Of a DNA stretch of 64,000 nucleotides, positions 33,201 through 42,692 are shown one piece after another. The first letter of the stretch is position 1, and each line of letters starts with the position of its first letter. Location: NCBI RefSeq assembly GCF_022179805.1, contig NZ_BPUO01000006.1, positions 124,001 to 188,000 of the forward strand. The letters run 5' to 3'. The notes under the pieces are model-generated. The model was not told where the DNA came from. It worked only from the letters and a program-made list of their open reading frames with translations, and made no database searches. A program made the position numbers and the translations under genes. Source of the DNA: Cupriavidus pauculus (GTDB lineage Bacteria; Pseudomonadota; Gammaproteobacteria; Burkholderiales; Burkholderiaceae).

Positions 33201-33743
33201 TTCGGTTTCGCGGCGGCGTTCCTTGTACTTGGAGACGCCAGCGGCTTCTTCCAGGAAGATGCGCATGTCATCGGGCTTGGCCTCGATGATCCGCGAGATC
33301 ATGCCCTGCCCGATGATGGCGTATGCGCGCGGACCCAGGCCGGTGCCCAGGAAGATGTCCTGGATGTCCTTGCGGCGCACTGCCTGGTTGTTGATGTAGT
33401 AGGACGAGGTGCCGTCGCGCGTCAGCACGCGCTTGACCGCCACTTCGGCGTACTGGCTCCACTGGCCGGCGGCACGCCCTTCGGCGTTGTCGAACACCAG
33501 CTCCACGCTGGCCCGGCCCGCCTGCTTGCGCGCGGTGGAGCCGTTGAAGATCACGTCCTGCATGGATTCGCCACGCAACTCCGACGCGCGTGATTCGCCA
33601 AGCACCCAGCGCACCGCGTCGATGATGTTGGATTTACCGCAGCCGTTGGGACCTACGATGCCGACCAGTTGGCCAGGCACTTGAAAATTGGTGGGATCGA
33701 CGAAGGACTTGAAGCCCGCCAGCTTGATCGAGGACAGTCGCAC
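30228..33743 (-). CDS. smc: chromosome segregation protein SMC
   Basis: SMC is the long-arm ATPase of the bacterial condensin. The N-terminal head has Walker A GPNGCGKSN. Two coiled-coil arms (about 170-500 and 650-1010) flank a hinge near 510-640. The C-terminal head has the signature LLSGGEKALTAIAL and Walker B PFCLLDEVDAPLDD. I start at GTG 33743 (VRLSSIKLAGFKSF), giving 1171 residues, the family norm; the 20 upstream codons look spurious. The smc-zipA-ligA order recurs in proteobacteria. Confidence 0.96.
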   Translation of the reverse strand: MRLSSIKLAGFKSFVDPTNFQVPGQLVGIVGPNGCGKSNIIDAVRWVLGESRASELRGESMQDVIFNGSTARKQAGRASVELVFDNAEGRAAGQWSQYAEVAVKRVLTRDGTSSYYINNQAVRRKDIQDIFLGTGLGPRAYAIIGQGMISRIIEAKPDDMRIFLEEAAGVSKYKERRRETENRLGDTRENLTRVEDILRELGNNLDKLEGQAEVAQRYRQLQSEGEEKQHLLWLLRKREAQAEQERHARAIDQAQIDLEAQTAQLRHVEAELETMRAAHYAASDGMHVAQGALYEANAEVSKLEAEIRYVVESRNRLQAQIAALTAQREQWQGKADQANDDIAQAEEDLALSEARTIEAQDTVAQKSDELPTVEAQWRDAQQKLNDQRSGIMQAEQALKLEAAHQRNANQMLQQLEQRKERLKGEEQGLDRPDEVRLEELRMDLTEQEAMLEESQASLMDAEESVPRLDTERRAAQERVQAEAAAIASLDARLVALRQLQESVQTDGKVQPWLERHGLADLPRLWKKIHIEPGWENALESVLREKLAALEVSNLDWVKGFLFDAPPAKLAFYTPPAAARPVEAPAGLRPLMALVQITEPGIRAVMQDWLADIYTAADMSQALAARNTLPEGAQFVVADGHLVGRNGIQIYAADSEQAGMLAREQEIENLQKQSRAQMLLSDEARSAAVRAETSYTHASTTLIEARARAEQATRRVHALQMDVLKLSQAMERFSARSSQIREELAEIDAQIDEQRAIRAESEASFEQHDTQLAELQASHEDQQMAFDALDTKLTNARQQLRDFERAAQEAVFAERNLAGRIDELRRNIQMAADQSERVAESLENARAELETINEQTANTGLHEALEIRAEKEQKLSAARIELDALSAQLRQFDEQRLAAERSLQPLRDRITECQLKEQAARLNQEQFTEQLTTAEVDEAALAEKLTGDLKPSYLQGEVTRLNNAINALGPVNMAALDELSAARERKTFLDAQTADLTDAINTLEDAINKIDQETRALLQGTFDQVNYHFGELFPALFGGGQARLIMTGEEILDAGVQVMAQPPGKKNSTIHLLSGGEKALTAIALVFAMFQLNPAPFCLLDEVDAPLDDANTERYANMVARMSDKTQFVFISHNKIAMEMAHQLIGVTMQEQGVSRIVAVDMDAAVSMAEAA

Positions 33744-33849
33744 GGTTGTCGTGTGGTTTGGGCAATACGCAATTGGAAATGCCGGGCCCATGCCGGAGCA
33801 CACGGCAAGACGTGACGCCTGCGCCGCAAACTGCCCCCGGTGCCCGATA

Positions 33850-33878
33850 GATTGGCGCTAATCATACCATCGCCAATC
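33850..33878 (-). promoter_or_regulatory. probable extended -10 promoter of smc inside an inverted repeat
   Basis: On the minus strand TGGTATGAT forms an extended -10 (TGn plus TATGAT at 33866-33861), with no good -35. It sits in the 13-base loop of a perfect 8-bp inverted repeat, GATTGGCG (33850-33857) and CGCCAATC (33871-33878). That placement resembles an operator over the promoter core. The start would be near 33854, about 110 bases before the smc GTG. Confidence 0.45.
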
Positions 33879-33959
33879 CATGCATCGGCCGCTTTCTCCA
33901 CCGTTGCGCCGGTCATGAAGCACCCCCTGCCCGCCCCGGAAAATCGTTGTATTTCCGTG

Positions 33960-33986
33960 GCTTGCATGCTTTGCTGCAAGCATTTT
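33960..33986 (+). terminator. hairpin with short T-run in the smc/ferritin-like gap
   Basis: A perfect 7-bp stem GCTTGCA/TGCAAGC with an eight-base loop is followed by ATTTT. It lies in the 458-base non-coding stretch between smc and the ferritin-like gene, 216 bases before the latter. A second small palindrome TTTCATGAAA follows at 34003. They may form part of an mRNA leader. I see no gene in this stretch. Confidence 0.35.
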
Positions 33987-34201
33987 CGAGGCACCGATGT
34001 TGTTTCATGAAAACGTCACGCCGGCAAACCCACCGGAAACTTCTTAGGGTTAGTGCTAGTCTCTGGAAGACCCGGCGTGATCCCCAGGCCCCACCACCGA
34101 AGCGCCGTGCACGCCGCTCTGCCCCACCCGATGCGTTCCATGGTGTGGCTCGGCCGTTTGAAGTCTCATTGCACGAACTGCAGACGTTTGGAGGACCGAG
34201 C

Positions 34202-35041
34202 ATGACCCCAACGCAAACGGCCGACGTGCCGGCTGACCTGCCATGGTCCGTGGCCGAGATCGACTACCCGGCCATCGACATCGCCCGCGTGCGCGACGAT
34301 CGCACGCTCTTTTACCTGCTGGTTGGGGCCTCTTTCATCGAAAGCGGATCTGACACCTACGCGGGAAATCTCGCCAGTTACTACGCCGATGTGCCCGATG
34401 CGGCCGAATGGCTGTCCGCGCACTGGGAATACGAGGAATTGCAGCACGGCCTGGCCCTGCGCCGCTATGTCGAGCATGTCTGGCCCGAATTCGAATGGGA
34501 GCGCGGCTACCAGCGGTTCTTCGACGAATACAGCAAGACCTGCTCCATCGACAACTTCGAGCGCACCCCGGCGCTGGAAATGGCCGCGCGCTGCGTGGTG
34601 GAAACCGGCACCGCCACTTATTACCGGGCGCTGGAGCAAGCCAGCGACGAGCCGGTGCTGCGCGACCTGACGCGCCGCATCGCCAACGACGAAGTGCGCC
34701 ACTACAAGCATTTCTTCCGTTATTTCAATGACTTGTGTGACCGCGAGCGGCTTGGCCGGGGCCGGGTGCTGGCCGCGCTGGCCCGCCGGCTGCTGGAAAT
34801 CAAGAACGAGGATGCCGAGATTGCGCTGCGCAACGTGCTGCGCATCGAGCAGAACCGCGAGGATGTACCGGATCGCGAGGTCCGCGCGCTCAATTCGCGC
34901 TGCAGCGCCGTGGTGCGGCGCCACCTGCCGATCGAGATGACGGTCAAGATGCTGCTGCGGCCGCTGCACCTGCATGCCCGGCTGGAAGACCTGGTGCGCC
35001 GGCCCATCGTGGCCATGGTCTCGCGGGTGATGCTGTATTGA
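34202..35041 (+). CDS. ferritin-like di-iron protein of unknown function
   Basis: The 279-residue product shows the four-helix ferritin-like pattern of iron ligands: Glu in [11 protein letters not shown], ExxH in YEELQHG, Glu in [10 protein letters not shown] and ExxH in DEVRHYKHF. This predicts a carboxylate-bridged di-iron centre. It is longer than ferritins or rubrerythrins because of a helical, Arg-rich C-terminal part of about 110 residues. It may be an oxidase or hydroxylase acting on lipids or other substrates, but nothing in the neighbourhood names it. ATG 34202 follows a GGAGG at about six bases; the upstream open frame is leader. Confidence 0.8.
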   Translation: MTPTQTADVPADLPWSVAEIDYPAIDIARVRDDRTLFYLLVGASFIESGSDTYAGNLASYYADVPDAAEWLSAHWEYEELQHGLALRRYVEHVWPEFEWERGYQRFFDEYSKTCSIDNFERTPALEMAARCVVETGTATYYRALEQASDEPVLRDLTRRIANDEVRHYKHFFRYFNDLCDRERLGRGRVLAALARRLLEIKNEDAEIALRNVLRIEQNREDVPDREVRALNSRCSAVVRRHLPIEMTVKMLLRPLHLHARLEDLVRRPIVAMVSRVMLY

Positions 35042-35086
35042 CGCACGGCACACCACAGGGCGGCACGGCGGGGCGCGGCATTCCTT

Positions 35087-35092
35087 TATAAT
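35087..35092 (+). promoter_or_regulatory. TATAAT box upstream of dapC
   Basis: An exact TATAAT stands 34 bases before the dapC GTG in otherwise very GC-rich DNA. The -35 region (CACGGC at 17 bases) is poor, so an activator or an alternative spacing may be needed. Confidence 0.45.
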
Positions 35093-35125
35093 GCCTGGTT
35101 TCAACCGCCCCACCGATCCGCCACC

Positions 35126-36325
35126 GTGAATCCGCGCCTCGACCTGCTCCAGACCTATCCCTTCGAGAAACTGCGCGTGCTGGTGGCCGACGTGAAACCC
35201 GCCGACAAGCCGGCGATCAGCTTCGGCATTGGCGAACCCAAGCATCCGACCCCGCAATTCATCAAGGACGCGATGACCGCGTCGCTGTCCGGCCTGGCCG
35301 TCTATCCCGCCACGGCCGGCACCGACGCGCTGCGCCAGACCATTGCCGGCTGGCTGGAACGCCGCTACCAGCTGCCGAAGGTCGATGCCGCCACCGAGGT
35401 GCTGCCGGTCAGCGGGTCCCGCGAGGCGCTGTTCGCGTTTGCCCAGACCGTGATCGACGCCAGCCAGCCTAATCCGCTGGTACTGTGCCCGAACCCGTTC
35501 TATCAGATCTACGAAGGCGCCGCGCTGCTGGCCGGTGCGCGTCCGGTGTTCGCCAACAGCGATCCGGCGCGCAACTTCGCCCCGGCCTTCGACCAGATCG
35601 ATGCCGACGTGTGGCCGCATGTGCAACTGCTCTACGTCTGCTCGCCGGGCAACCCCACGGGCGCGGTGCTGTCGCTGGACGACTGGAAGCAGCTGTTCGA
35701 GCTGTCGGACCGCTACGGCTTCGTGATCGCCTCGGACGAGTGCTATTCCGAGATCTATTTCGACGAAGCCAATCCGCCGCTGGGCGCCCTGGAAGCCGCC
35801 CACAAGCTGGGCCGCGGCTTCGAGCGCCTGGTGATGTTCTCGAGCCTGTCCAAGCGCTCGAACGTGCCGGGCCTGCGTTCGGGCTTCGTGGCCGGCGACG
35901 CCGCGATTCTCAAGAAATTCCTGCTATACCGTACCTACCACGGCGCCGCACTGAATCCGGCCGTGCAGGCCGCCAGCGTGGCCGCATGGGGCGACGAGGC
36001 CCACGTGCGCGACAACCGTGCCGCTTATGTGCGCAAGTTTGCCGAAGTCACGCCGATACTGGCCGAAGTGCTGGACGTGGCGCTGCCCGATGCGGCGTTC
36101 TACCTGTGGGCGGACGTTTCGCGCACCGGGCTGAGCGATACCGAATTTGCCGTACGCCTGCTGGCCGAGCAGAACGTGACCGTGCTGCCCGGCAGCTACC
36201 TGGCCCGCGACGCCGCCGGCACGAATCCCGGCAAGGACCGCGTGCGCATGGCGCTGGTGGCCACGCCCGACGAATGCGTGGAAGGTGCGCGCCGGATTGT
36301 GGAATTCTGCAAGTCGCTGGGCTGA
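35126..36325 (+). CDS. dapC: N-succinyldiaminopimelate aminotransferase
   Basis: DapC is a class I/II PLP aminotransferase converting succinyl-2-amino-6-oxopimelate to succinyl-diaminopimelate. The 399-residue protein has the PLP lysine in FSSLSKRSNVPGLRSG, the Asn/Pro motif CSPGNPTGAV and the phosphate-side Tyr segment. It starts with GTG. Directly upstream of dapD and close to dapE, it forms the succinylase branch of lysine and peptidoglycan precursor synthesis, which supports DapC over other aspartate aminotransferase relatives. Confidence 0.93.
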   Translation: MNPRLDLLQTYPFEKLRVLVADVKPADKPAISFGIGEPKHPTPQFIKDAMTASLSGLAVYPATAGTDALRQTIAGWLERRYQLPKVDAATEVLPVSGSREALFAFAQTVIDASQPNPLVLCPNPFYQIYEGAALLAGARPVFANSDPARNFAPAFDQIDADVWPHVQLLYVCSPGNPTGAVLSLDDWKQLFELSDRYGFVIASDECYSEIYFDEANPPLGALEAAHKLGRGFERLVMFSSLSKRSNVPGLRSGFVAGDAAILKKFLLYRTYHGAALNPAVQAASVAAWGDEAHVRDNRAAYVRKFAEVTPILAEVLDVALPDAAFYLWADVSRTGLSDTEFAVRLLAEQNVTVLPGSYLARDAAGTNPGKDRVRMALVATPDECVEGARRIVEFCKSLG

Positions 36326-36430
36326 CCGGCGCATCCGCTTGACCCTGCTTCACCGATCGAATGCCCTGGCGCCGGGGCCCCTGCCACCGGCGCCACCTCT
36401 CTCACACACTTCAACACCGAGAACACCATC

Positions 36431-37258
36431 ATGACGCAAGCTCTGCAAGCCCTGATCGACCAGGCCTGGGAAGACCGCACCAGCCTGTCGCCGAAGTCCG
36501 CGCCGAACGATATCCGCGAAGCCGTGGCCAACGTGATCTCGCAACTCGACTCGGGCACGCTGCGCGTGGCCGAGAAGCAAGGCAGCGAGTGGATCGTCAA
36601 CCAGTGGGTCAAGAAGGCCGTGCTGCTGTCGTTCCGCCTGGAAGACAACGCGCCGATGAGCGCCGGTGGCTTTGCCCAGTTCTACGACAAGGTGCCGACC
36701 AAGTTCGCCAACTGGAGCCAGGAAGACTTTGCCAAGGCAGGCTTCCGCGTGGTGCCGCCGGCCGTGGCCCGCCGCGGTTCGTTCATCGCCAAGAACGCCG
36801 TGCTGATGCCGTCGTACGTGAACATCGGCGCCTATGTGGACGAAGGCACGATGGTCGACACCTGGGCCACCGTCGGTTCGTGCGCCCAGATCGGCAAGAA
36901 CGTTCACCTGTCGGGTGGCGTGGGCATTGGTGGCGTGCTGGAGCCGCTGCAGGCCAACCCGGTCATCATCGAAGACAACTGCTTCATCGGCGCCCGCTCG
37001 GAAGTGGTGGAAGGCGTGATCGTCGAAGAGAACTCGGTGATCTCGATGGGTGTGTACCTGGGTCAGTCGACCAAGATCTATGACCGTGAAACGGGCGAGA
37101 TCCACTACGGCCGCGTGCCGGCCGGTTCGGTCGTGGTGGCGGGCAACCTGCCGTCCAAGGATGGCAAGTACAGCCTGTACTGCGCCGTGATCGTGAAGAA
37201 GGTGGACGCGCAAACCCGCGCCAAGACCAGCCTGAACGACCTGCTGCGCGGCGACTGA
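36431..37258 (+). CDS. dapD: 2,3,4,5-tetrahydropyridine-2,6-dicarboxylate N-succinyltransferase
   Basis: DapD transfers succinyl from succinyl-CoA to tetrahydrodipicolinate. The 275-residue protein has an N-terminal helical domain and a hexapeptide-repeat beta helix ([32 protein letters not shown]). The [21 protein letters not shown] segment and the C-terminal [21 protein letters not shown] region are characteristic. It follows dapC by 105 bases. Confidence 0.97.
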   Translation: MTQALQALIDQAWEDRTSLSPKSAPNDIREAVANVISQLDSGTLRVAEKQGSEWIVNQWVKKAVLLSFRLEDNAPMSAGGFAQFYDKVPTKFANWSQEDFAKAGFRVVPPAVARRGSFIAKNAVLMPSYVNIGAYVDEGTMVDTWATVGSCAQIGKNVHLSGGVGIGGVLEPLQANPVIIEDNCFIGARSEVVEGVIVEENSVISMGVYLGQSTKIYDRETGEIHYGRVPAGSVVVAGNLPSKDGKYSLYCAVIVKKVDAQTRAKTSLNDLLRGD

Positions 37259-37312
37259 TCGCCAGCAGCGCACCGCTGCCGGGGCCTGCCCCGGCAGCCC
37301 GAATTCCCGCCG

Positions 37313-37696
37313 ATGCCATCCCTCCGCAAGCGACTCATGGCCCTCGACCCCGCCACCGTCAGTACCGTGCTATCCCTGCTGCCCACCATCCTCGACCAGG
37401 CCAACAAGACCATCGAGAAGCTCAAGAAAGGCAAGCGCAAGGACGATGCCGCGCCAGCCGACGCCGTGGATGGTCGTGACCCCGCCGCGCGCATCGCGGA
37501 GCTGGAAGCGGCCGCCATGCAGCAGGCCGAAGCGGTCAAGCTGCTGGCAGAACAGCACGCCATCACGATCGAGGCCCTGCGCCGCGAAGCCGCGCGCCTG
37601 GACCGCCGGCTGCGCCTGATGACGGCCGTCGCCATGGGCGGCGTGGCGCTGGGACTGGGCGGGCTGGTCATCGCGCTCAACCTGCTGTTCCGCTAG
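37313..37696 (+). CDS. small coiled-coil protein with C-terminal membrane anchor
   Basis: I recognise no named family. The 127-residue product has a helical N-terminus, a basic patch (KKGKRK), a coiled-coil segment rich in Ala/Glu/Arg (about residues 60-100), and a single hydrophobic C-terminal helix (MTAVAMGGVALGLGGLVIAL) that should anchor it in the inner membrane with the coil in the cytoplasm. An ATG at 37337 would drop eight residues. It is embedded in the dap cluster between dapD and the ArsC-like gene and is probably cotranscribed. Confidence 0.7.
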   Translation: MPSLRKRLMALDPATVSTVLSLLPTILDQANKTIEKLKKGKRKDDAAPADAVDGRDPAARIAELEAAAMQQAEAVKLLAEQHAITIEALRREAARLDRRLRLMTAVAMGGVALGLGGLVIALNLLFR

Positions 37697-37740
37697 CCCC
37701 CGATTTTCCGATTTCCCCGATTCTCGCGACCTTGCCCATC

Positions 37741-39268
<1,528 letters not shown>

Positions 39269-39292
39269 TCGCCCGCATACAGGGACATACCC

Positions 39293-40186
39293 ATGGCAAC
39301 GAATTCTCCCCTCCAGACCGTCCGCGACCTGCTGCGCCTGGCTGTGTCGCGCTTCACGGCCGCCCGGCTGTCATTCGGCCACGGCAGCGCCAACGCCTAT
39401 GACGAAGCGGCCTACCTGGTGCTGCATACGCTGAACCTGCCGCTCGACACGCTCGATCCGTTCCTCGATGCACGCCTGCTGCCCGAGGAAGTCGACGCGG
39501 TGCTGAAGGTCATCGACCGCCGTGTCACCGAGCGCGTACCGGCTGCGTACATCACGCACGAAGCGTTCATGCATGGCCTGCGCTTCTACGTGGATTCGCG
39601 CGTGATCGTGCCGCGCAGCTTCATCGGCGAACTGCTGCAGGACGGCCTGGAACCGTGGATCGGCGACATCGAACAAATCGGCCCGGTGCTGGAACTGTGC
39701 ACGGGCTCGGGCTGCCTGCCGATCATCGCCGCCCACGTCTGGCCGAACGCCAACATCGACGCGGTCGACATCTCGTCCGACGCACTGGCCGTGGCGCGCC
39801 GCAACGTGGCCGACTACAAGATGGAAGGCCGCATCTCGCTGTACGAAGGCGACCTGTACACGCCGCTGCCCTCGGGCACCACGTATGACGTGATCCTGAC
39901 CAACCCGCCCTACGTCAACGAGCAGTCGATGCGCGAACTGCCGGCCGAATACCTGGCCGAACCGCGCCTGGCACTGGCCGGCGGCGACGACGGCATGGAC
40001 GTGGTGCGCGGCATCATCGCCGGCGCCAAAAAGCGCCTGAACCCGGGCGGCGTGCTGGTGGTGGAAATCGGCAACGAGCGCAAGTACGTCGAGGCAGCAT
40101 TCCCCGATCTCGACATCGTCTGGCTGTCGGTAAGCGCTGGGGATGACCAGGTGTTCCTGGTGACGCATGACGCATTGCCGGGATGA
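39293..40186 (+). CDS. prmB: 50S ribosomal protein L3 N5-glutamine methyltransferase
   Basis: PrmB methylates a Gln side chain of ribosomal protein L3. The SAM site is ELCTGSGCLPII, and the catalytic NPPY (residues 204-207) is in the TNPPYVNEQSM segment characteristic of PrmB over PrmC. The N-terminal helical domain recognises the substrate. It follows dapE by 24 bases, a frequent beta-proteobacterial order, and ends the conserved part of the window. Confidence 0.94.
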   Translation: MATNSPLQTVRDLLRLAVSRFTAARLSFGHGSANAYDEAAYLVLHTLNLPLDTLDPFLDARLLPEEVDAVLKVIDRRVTERVPAAYITHEAFMHGLRFYVDSRVIVPRSFIGELLQDGLEPWIGDIEQIGPVLELCTGSGCLPIIAAHVWPNANIDAVDISSDALAVARRNVADYKMEGRISLYEGDLYTPLPSGTTYDVILTNPPYVNEQSMRELPAEYLAEPRLALAGGDDGMDVVRGIIAGAKKRLNPGGVLVVEIGNERKYVEAAFPDLDIVWLSVSAGDDQVFLVTHDALPG

Positions 40187-40209
40187 AGCCCGCGGCTTGG
40201 TCGGGCTTC
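40185..40209 (+). terminator. hairpin at the end of prmB
   Basis: A perfect 8-bp stem GAAGCCCG/CGGGCTTC starts inside the prmB stop codon. No T-run follows (GCCTAAG). It may be a weak or Rho-assisted terminator. Confidence 0.4.
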
Positions 40210-40228
40210 GCCTAAGATTTGGTGAGTC

Positions 40229-40399
40229 TCAAGGGGCCGAAATATAAAAAAAGTTCGCGCAGCGCGAATTTGGTGTGCAGATTGGCGGTGCGGCAGCCTT
40301 TTCCAGTGAAGCAAGCTGCACCTCCTAATAAAAAGTAGACGAGAGAGGCGAAAAATATAAAAATTCTTCGCTCGCCTAATAAAAAGTTGCGCCCCTTGA
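40229..40399. repeat. AT-rich intergenic island bounded by inverted repeats, before fic
   Basis: The island is bounded by a 9-bp inverted repeat, TCAAGGGGC at 40229-40237 and GCCCCTTGA at 40391-40399. Inside are two copies of CCTAATAAAAAGT (near 40325 and 40376) and two related A-rich tracts containing ATATAAAAA. The base composition differs sharply from the flanks. It holds no gene. It could be a small mobile-element remnant, an H-NS-like silencer target, or a promoter/operator block for the fic gene. Confidence 0.55.
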
Positions 40400-40417
40400 A
40401 TCACTTTATGGGTAGAC

Positions 40418-41938
40418 ATGCACCATATGCGTCTCGTTGGCTATGCCTGGCTGCGCGATCAACTGGCGCTTCCCGCTGTTCCCATCATTCGCCCGGCGCG
40501 CGCGGGTGCCACCACGCGCATCCTTGAAACGGCCGACGCGGTCCTGTTTCCGCGCAAGGTAGCGCCGGCCGAAGACGCCTCCCCCCTTGCCCACACCCTG
40601 TTCGCGCTGAAGCACGAGGGCGTCGACCTTTCCGTCCTGGCCGGCGCGCTGCCACGGATCGAAGCCACCCAGCTCCAAGCCGAAATCGATGCGCAACCCA
40701 CCAGCCGCTATATCCGCATGGCCGCGCTGCTCTGGGAACACTTCACCGGCAAGCTGCTGACGCCCCGACAGTCGGACAAGGTGCCGTACGTCAGCCTTTT
40801 CGACCCGGCGCGCTACTACACGTCCGAGCCAGGTCAACTATTTCCACGCTGGCGCGTCCGCTTCAATGGTCTGGGCTCGCTTGACCAGTGCGTCAACGTC
40901 GAGCGCACAGAAACCATCCAGGCCATTCTGGACATGGACGTGTTCGGGCGCATGGACGCCTTCATTGCCACGGTGGGCAAGGACGTCCTGGATCGCGCGC
41001 TGAACTGGGCCTATCTGAGCGAGACCGAAAAGTCGTTCGAAATCGAGCGCGAGCGGCCCACGATGGACAAGGCAGAGCGTTTCGTCCGGCTGCTGCACCA
41101 TGCGCATGAACAGCGCCCGCTCGATGAAACGTATCTGACCGAGCTGCAGAACGACATCATCACGAATCCGTACGACCAGGCCATGCGGTACCGGACGGAC
41201 CAGAACTGGCTGCGGCGTGGTGGCCACGGCGCAGCCTCGGTCACCTACGTGCCGCCCCACCCCGACGACGTTCCATCACTGATGCAGGGCCTGGAAGCGT
41301 TTGCCAACGCGCCGCCGCGCGACGTCGATCCGCTGATCGTGGCCAGCGTCGTCTCATTCTGGTTTGTGTTCATCCACCCGTTCATGGACGGCAACGGGCG
41401 GCTCTCGCGCTTCCTGATCCATCACGCGCTGTGCCGCTCGGGCAAGATGGCCAAGGGCTTCCTGCTGCCGGTGTCGGTGGCGATCAAGCGCCACGAAGCC
41501 GACTATCTGGCGGCGCTGGAAAGCTTTTCGAAACCAGTGCGCGCGCTCTGGCGCGTGTGGGCCATCGGCGATCACGAATTCGATTGCCAGACCACGGCGG
41601 GCAGCATTCCGTACCGTTACTGGAATGCGACGCAGTGCGTGGAATTTGGCGCGCGCATGGTCAAGGAAGCGTTGGAGCACGACCTGCAGGCCGAAACCCA
41701 GTTCCTGCAAGGCTATGACGAAGTCGTCAGCCGGGTAGAGGCCGATTTCGATATTCGCAATCATGACCTGGTAACGCTGGTATCGAGCTGTTTCCGCGAG
41801 AAAGGCCGGATATCGAAGCGCTGGCGCAAGCAGCTTGGTGTTCGCGTTCAAGCCGAGGCGTTCGACGCCATCGAGGCAGCGGTTCAGGATGTCTTTTTTG
41901 CCGATACTCCTCAGCCCCAACAAAAAAACGCGCCCTGA
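40418..41938 (+). CDS. Fic-domain protein (probable AMP-transferase)
   Basis: Fic enzymes usually transfer AMP from ATP to Ser/Thr/Tyr of target proteins. The complete active motif is present: H320-PFMDGNGRLS-R331, with the catalytic His and phosphate-binding loop. Around it are helical segments typical of the Fic core (about 220-400). The N-terminal 200 residues are an extra domain, and the C-terminal 100 residues have a winged-helix look. A possible autoinhibitory segment lies near 201-212, but its Glu-Gly is not canonical. Another ATG lies nine bases in. The stop codon lies inside a terminator hairpin. The product is 506 residues, and no antitoxin-like partner is visible. Confidence 0.87.
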   Translation: MHHMRLVGYAWLRDQLALPAVPIIRPARAGATTRILETADAVLFPRKVAPAEDASPLAHTLFALKHEGVDLSVLAGALPRIEATQLQAEIDAQPTSRYIRMAALLWEHFTGKLLTPRQSDKVPYVSLFDPARYYTSEPGQLFPRWRVRFNGLGSLDQCVNVERTETIQAILDMDVFGRMDAFIATVGKDVLDRALNWAYLSETEKSFEIERERPTMDKAERFVRLLHHAHEQRPLDETYLTELQNDIITNPYDQAMRYRTDQNWLRRGGHGAASVTYVPPHPDDVPSLMQGLEAFANAPPRDVDPLIVASVVSFWFVFIHPFMDGNGRLSRFLIHHALCRSGKMAKGFLLPVSVAIKRHEADYLAALESFSKPVRALWRVWAIGDHEFDCQTTAGSIPYRYWNATQCVEFGARMVKEALEHDLQAETQFLQGYDEVVSRVEADFDIRNHDLVTLVSSCFREKGRISKRWRKQLGVRVQAEAFDAIEAAVQDVFFADTPQPQQKNAP

Positions 41939-41954
41939 CCGGGCGCGTTTTTCT
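41923..41954. terminator. bidirectional intrinsic terminator between fic and the RcnB-like gene
   Basis: The stem AACGCGCCC/GGGCGCGTT with a five-base loop is flanked by A7 on the left and TTTTTCTTTT on the right, so it works on both strands. The fic TGA stop codon lies within the hairpin. Confidence 0.88.
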
Positions 41955-41972
41955 TTTCAGCGGCGGCTCGAA

Positions 41973-42338
41973 TCAGCTGCCTCCGGCCCCCACCGAATAG
42001 ATCGTGCCGTTGGACGACACCTGGTAGTAGTCGGCGCCAACGCCCACCCAGTGATAGCCCTTCTTGGGCGCGGGCAGATTGTAGTCCTTGTACTTGTCGA
42101 TCACATACTGCCGGTCGCGGAATTCGGTCGGCAGCTTGTCACCCTTGCTCCATTTCTGCGGTGCGTATGGCGACTGCGCACCCATCGGTTGTGATCCGGC
42201 CGACTGACTGGGCGCCATGGCGCCGGACGACGACCGGCTGCCCTGGGGCATGGGTTTCTGTTGCTGGGCTTGTGCGAATGGCATGGCCAGCATGCCGGCG
42301 GCGACCAGGACGGCGGGTATTAACGTCTTCGTCTTCAT
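41973..42338 (-). CDS. small exported RcnB-family protein
   Basis: From ATG 42338 (preceded by GAGGAGA) the 121-residue product has a signal peptide (TKTLIPAVLVAAGMLAMPFA) with cleavage near AQA. A Gln/Ser/Pro-rich spacer follows. The C-terminal RcnB-like domain has the DYNLPAPKKGYHWVGVGADYY pattern typical of these short periplasmic beta proteins. RcnB in E. coli tunes nickel and cobalt efflux, but many beta-proteobacterial relatives have no known role, so the metal link is only a suggestion. Confidence 0.8.
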   Translation of the reverse strand: MKTKTLIPAVLVAAGMLAMPFAQAQQQKPMPQGSRSSSGAMAPSQSAGSQPMGAQSPYAPQKWSKGDKLPTEFRDRQYVIDKYKDYNLPAPKKGYHWVGVGADYYQVSSNGTIYSVGAGGS

Positions 42339-42643
42339 CGTGATCTCCTCACAGATGGAACACGTCAGACTGCCCGCGAACCGGACAGTCCCAACACAGC
42401 TTAGTAGCAAATGCGGGGCCCGCATGAAGACATTGCCCGGCGCAGCGCCCTTCCAGATCCGATTTCTCCAGTGAATTCAAAGACTTGCCGGCCGACATCA
42501 AACCATCGCCCGGAATGGAATATTTACCAGTTTCGTTCCGGCGCGGGTAGTTTTGGCATGCAGTCGCGCCGCGAATTGCAGCGGTGGGTATGTTGCGGCG
42601 CGCCACAACTTTTCCTTGAAGGGCTGCGCAATGTCTCCTAAAA

Positions 42644-42664
42644 ATTGGTCTGACCGCTTGACCA
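42644..42664 (+). promoter_or_regulatory. probable GntR-family operator
   Basis: The sequence ATTGGTCTGACC contains a perfect GGTC-T-GACC palindrome, the TGGT-nnn-ACC(A) type bound by FadR/PdhR-like GntR repressors. A second GACCA half-site follows at 42660-42664. It ends 29 bases before the gntR-type gene, so autoregulation and control of the downstream operon are likely. The rest of the 354-base gap 42339-42692 shows no gene. Confidence 0.6.
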
Positions 42665-42692
42665 TTTGTCCGCTGTTTGCCCGGGGTTGCCC

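Noticed and set aside
40187..40417. A tRNA, sRNA or riboswitch in the AT-rich gap before fic
   Set aside because: I saw no cloverleaf, no known aptamer core and no terminator in a sensible position, only short repeats.
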